Below are positions 4,696-6,139 of a stretch of 6,139 nt of DNA, one piece after another; the stretch's first letter is position 1, and each line of letters begins with the position of its first letter. The notes beneath the pieces were generated by a model. It saw only the letters and a list, made by a program, of their open reading frames with translations, ran no database searches and was not told the origin of the DNA. The position numbers and the translations under genes are program-made. The stretch spans positions 1 through 6,139 of the forward strand of contig CAIZGQ010000312.1 of NCBI GenBank assembly GCA_903932565.1. The letters run 5' to 3'. Source of the DNA: an uncultured Hyphomicrobiales bacterium. Lineage in GTDB: Bacteria > Pseudomonadota > Alphaproteobacteria > Rhizobiales > Beijerinckiaceae.

Positions 4696-6139
4696 ATGAC
4701 CGATCTGACTGTTTCTGCGGCAGAGGCTGCAGCCAAGCCCCGCCCTCCGTTCAAGGCTCTCGTGCCGCTGGTCGCGTATGCGAAGAAGCATCAGGGGCGA
4801 ATTGGGCTGGCGCTGATTTCGCTGATTATCGCGTCCATCGCCACGCTGGTGGTGCCCTTCGCCGTGCGGCGCATGATCGACTACGGCTTTTCCAGCGATT
4901 CAGCCGGGCTCATCAACGTCTATTTCGGCTTGATGATCGTCGTCGTTGGCGTGCTCGCGGGCTCATCGGGGGCGCGATATTACCTTGTCATGACCATTGG
5001 CGAGCGCGTGGTTGCCGACATGCGGGCAGACGTCTTCCGGCACCTCACAAGCCTTGATGCCGCCTTCTACGACACCGCCAAAATTGGCGAACTTGTCTCG
5101 CGCCTGACCGCCGACACGACCCAGCTCAAATCCGCCTTCGGGTCATCGGCCTCGATCGCGCTGCGCAACCTGTTTCTGTTCATGGGGGCCATCGCGATGA
5201 TGGTCTACACCAGCGCCAAGCTGTCGGGTCTGGTGATGATCGTCATTCCCGTGATCGTGCTGCCGCTGGTGTGGGCCGGGCGCTCGGTGCGCGGGCGTGC
5301 GCGCGCGGCGCAGGACACGCTTGCCAACGCCACGGCGTTTGCGGCCGAAAACCTCGGTGCCGTCCGCACGCTCCAGGCCTTCAATGCCCAGACGCTGACG
5401 ACCAGCCGTTTCAGCAAGGCCGTCGAGGATGCTTATGACGCCGCCTGCCATGCCACCATGGCGCGCTCGATCCTGACCACGATTGCGATCTTCCTGGCCT
5501 TTGCGAGCCTCGTCGGCGTGCTGTGGCTGGGCGCGCATGATGTCTATTCCGGCCAGATGACGGCGGGCACGCTCTCGCAATTTGTCCTCTATGCGGTGTT
5601 CGGCGCGAGCTCCTTGGCGCAATTGTCAGAAGTCTGGAGCGAGCTCTCGGCCGCTGCCGGATCAGCCGGGCGTATCACGGAATTGCTGAGCATCGCGCCG
5701 GGGATCGTGGCGCCGGCCCACCCCATTGCCATGCCGGTCCCCGCGCGCGGTCAGGTCAATTTCGAGGGCGTCAATTTCGCCTATCCAACGCGCGCCGATG
5801 GCCAGATCATCCATGGGCTGACCCTTAGCGTGGCACCGGGCGAAACGGTCGCTATCGTCGGCCCGTCTGGCGCAGGCAAGACCACGGTTTTTCAGCTTCT
5901 AATGCGGTTCTACGACCCAACCGGCGGACGCATCCGCATCGATGGCGTCGACCTGCGCGATGCAGACCCAACTGATGTCCGCGCCCGGATCGCGCTTGTG
6001 GCGCAGGAGCCGGTGATCTTTGGTGCAACAGTCGCCGACAACATCGCCTTTGGACACCCGGACGCTGACCGCAGCATGATTGTCGAGGCGGCCAAGCGGG
6101 CCGCGGCACATGACGTCATCGAGGCCATGCCCGAGGGAT
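4696..6139 (+). CDS. ABC exporter, fused membrane and ATPase domains (3' end cut by window)
   Basis: 481 codons are visible; the frame is open to the window's end, and the family is usually about 600 residues. It is an ABCB-type half-transporter (MsbA/BmrA/ABCB10-like), which works as a homodimer or heterodimer in the inner membrane and exports lipids, drugs or peptides using ATP. After an Ala/Pro-rich cytosolic start (1-20), six membrane spans fit at about 36-57, 75-98, 157-173, 176-195, 258-279 and 292-310. Between them are family segments such as GELVSRLTADT (131-141). In the nucleotide-binding domain the A-loop Tyr363, Walker A GPSGAGKTT (389-397, Lys395) and Q-loop Gln437 are intact. The signature LSGGQ, Walker B, D-loop and switch His lie beyond the edge and cannot be judged. 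The substrate is unknown. The ATG at 4696 has no Shine-Dalgarno sequence but sits at the predicted transcription start. It is divergent from purH. Confidence 0.92.
   Translation, partial: MTDLTVSAAEAAAKPRPPFKALVPLVAYAKKHQGRIGLALISLIIASIATLVVPFAVRRMIDYGFSSDSAGLINVYFGLMIVVVGVLAGSSGARYYLVMTIGERVVADMRADVFRHLTSLDAAFYDTAKIGELVSRLTADTTQLKSAFGSSASIALRNLFLFMGAIAMMVYTSAKLSGLVMIVIPVIVLPLVWAGRSVRGRARAAQDTLANATAFAAENLGAVRTLQAFNAQTLTTSRFSKAVEDAYDAACHATMARSILTTIAIFLAFASLVGVLWLGAHDVYSGQMTAGTLSQFVLYAVFGASSLAQLSEVWSELSAAAGSAGRITELLSIAPGIVAPAHPIAMPVPARGQVNFEGVNFAYPTRADGQIIHGLTLSVAPGETVAIVGPSGAGKTTVFQLLMRFYDPTGGRIRIDGVDLRDADPTDVRARIALVAQEPVIFGATVADNIAFGHPDADRSMIVEAAKRAAAHDVIEAMPEG

Noticed and set aside
5143..5622. 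Minus-strand open frame of 159 codons inside the ABC exporter gene.
   Set aside because: It is a low-complexity Arg/His/Gly-rich shadow. The plus strand encodes a continuous transmembrane domain there.

Overview
The window reads as ordinary chromosomal DNA from a GC-rich alphaproteobacterium, most likely of the Hyphomicrobiales/Rhizobiales type. This placement rests on the overall look of PurH, on the small exported glycine-rich protein ending in a 'Cys...WRRVRVC' tail, and on GC-rich codon use throughout. No genus can be named from the sequence alone. There are five complete genes and one gene cut by the right edge. I see no rRNA, tRNA, CRISPR array, insertion sequence, phage gene or integration site.

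Layout. At the left (46-486, minus strand) lies a secreted or envelope glycine-rich protein with tetrapeptide repeats. It diverges from a plus-strand group: a TerB-like protein (738-1253), a short-chain dehydrogenase/reductase that overlaps it by 4 bases (1250-2062), and a stand-alone class I glutamine amidotransferase after a 58-base AT-rich gap (2121-2870). purH (2908-4500, minus strand) converges on the amidotransferase with only 37 bases between the stops. purH in turn diverges from a half-transporter-type ABC exporter that begins at 4696 and runs off the end (481 codons visible).

How the genes relate. purH encodes the last two steps of de novo IMP synthesis and is the only gene with a firm pathway assignment. 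The TerB-SDR overlap suggests translational coupling. The amidotransferase is in the same direction and could be cotranscribed, but the gap before it carries its own AT-rich, repeat-containing sequence. No shared pathway for the three plus-strand genes can be read from the sequence. The ABC exporter and purH share a 195-base divergent control region.

The most interesting material is between genes. The 251-base gap 487-737 holds three perfect inverted repeats (arms of 7, 9 and 9 bases), two of which share an arm and so cannot form together. The purH leader also holds two mutually exclusive stems. The ABC exporter gene has a good sigma-70-like promoter placed so close to its ATG, with no Shine-Dalgarno sequence, that a leaderless mRNA is predicted. 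No convincing new multi-gene system is visible.
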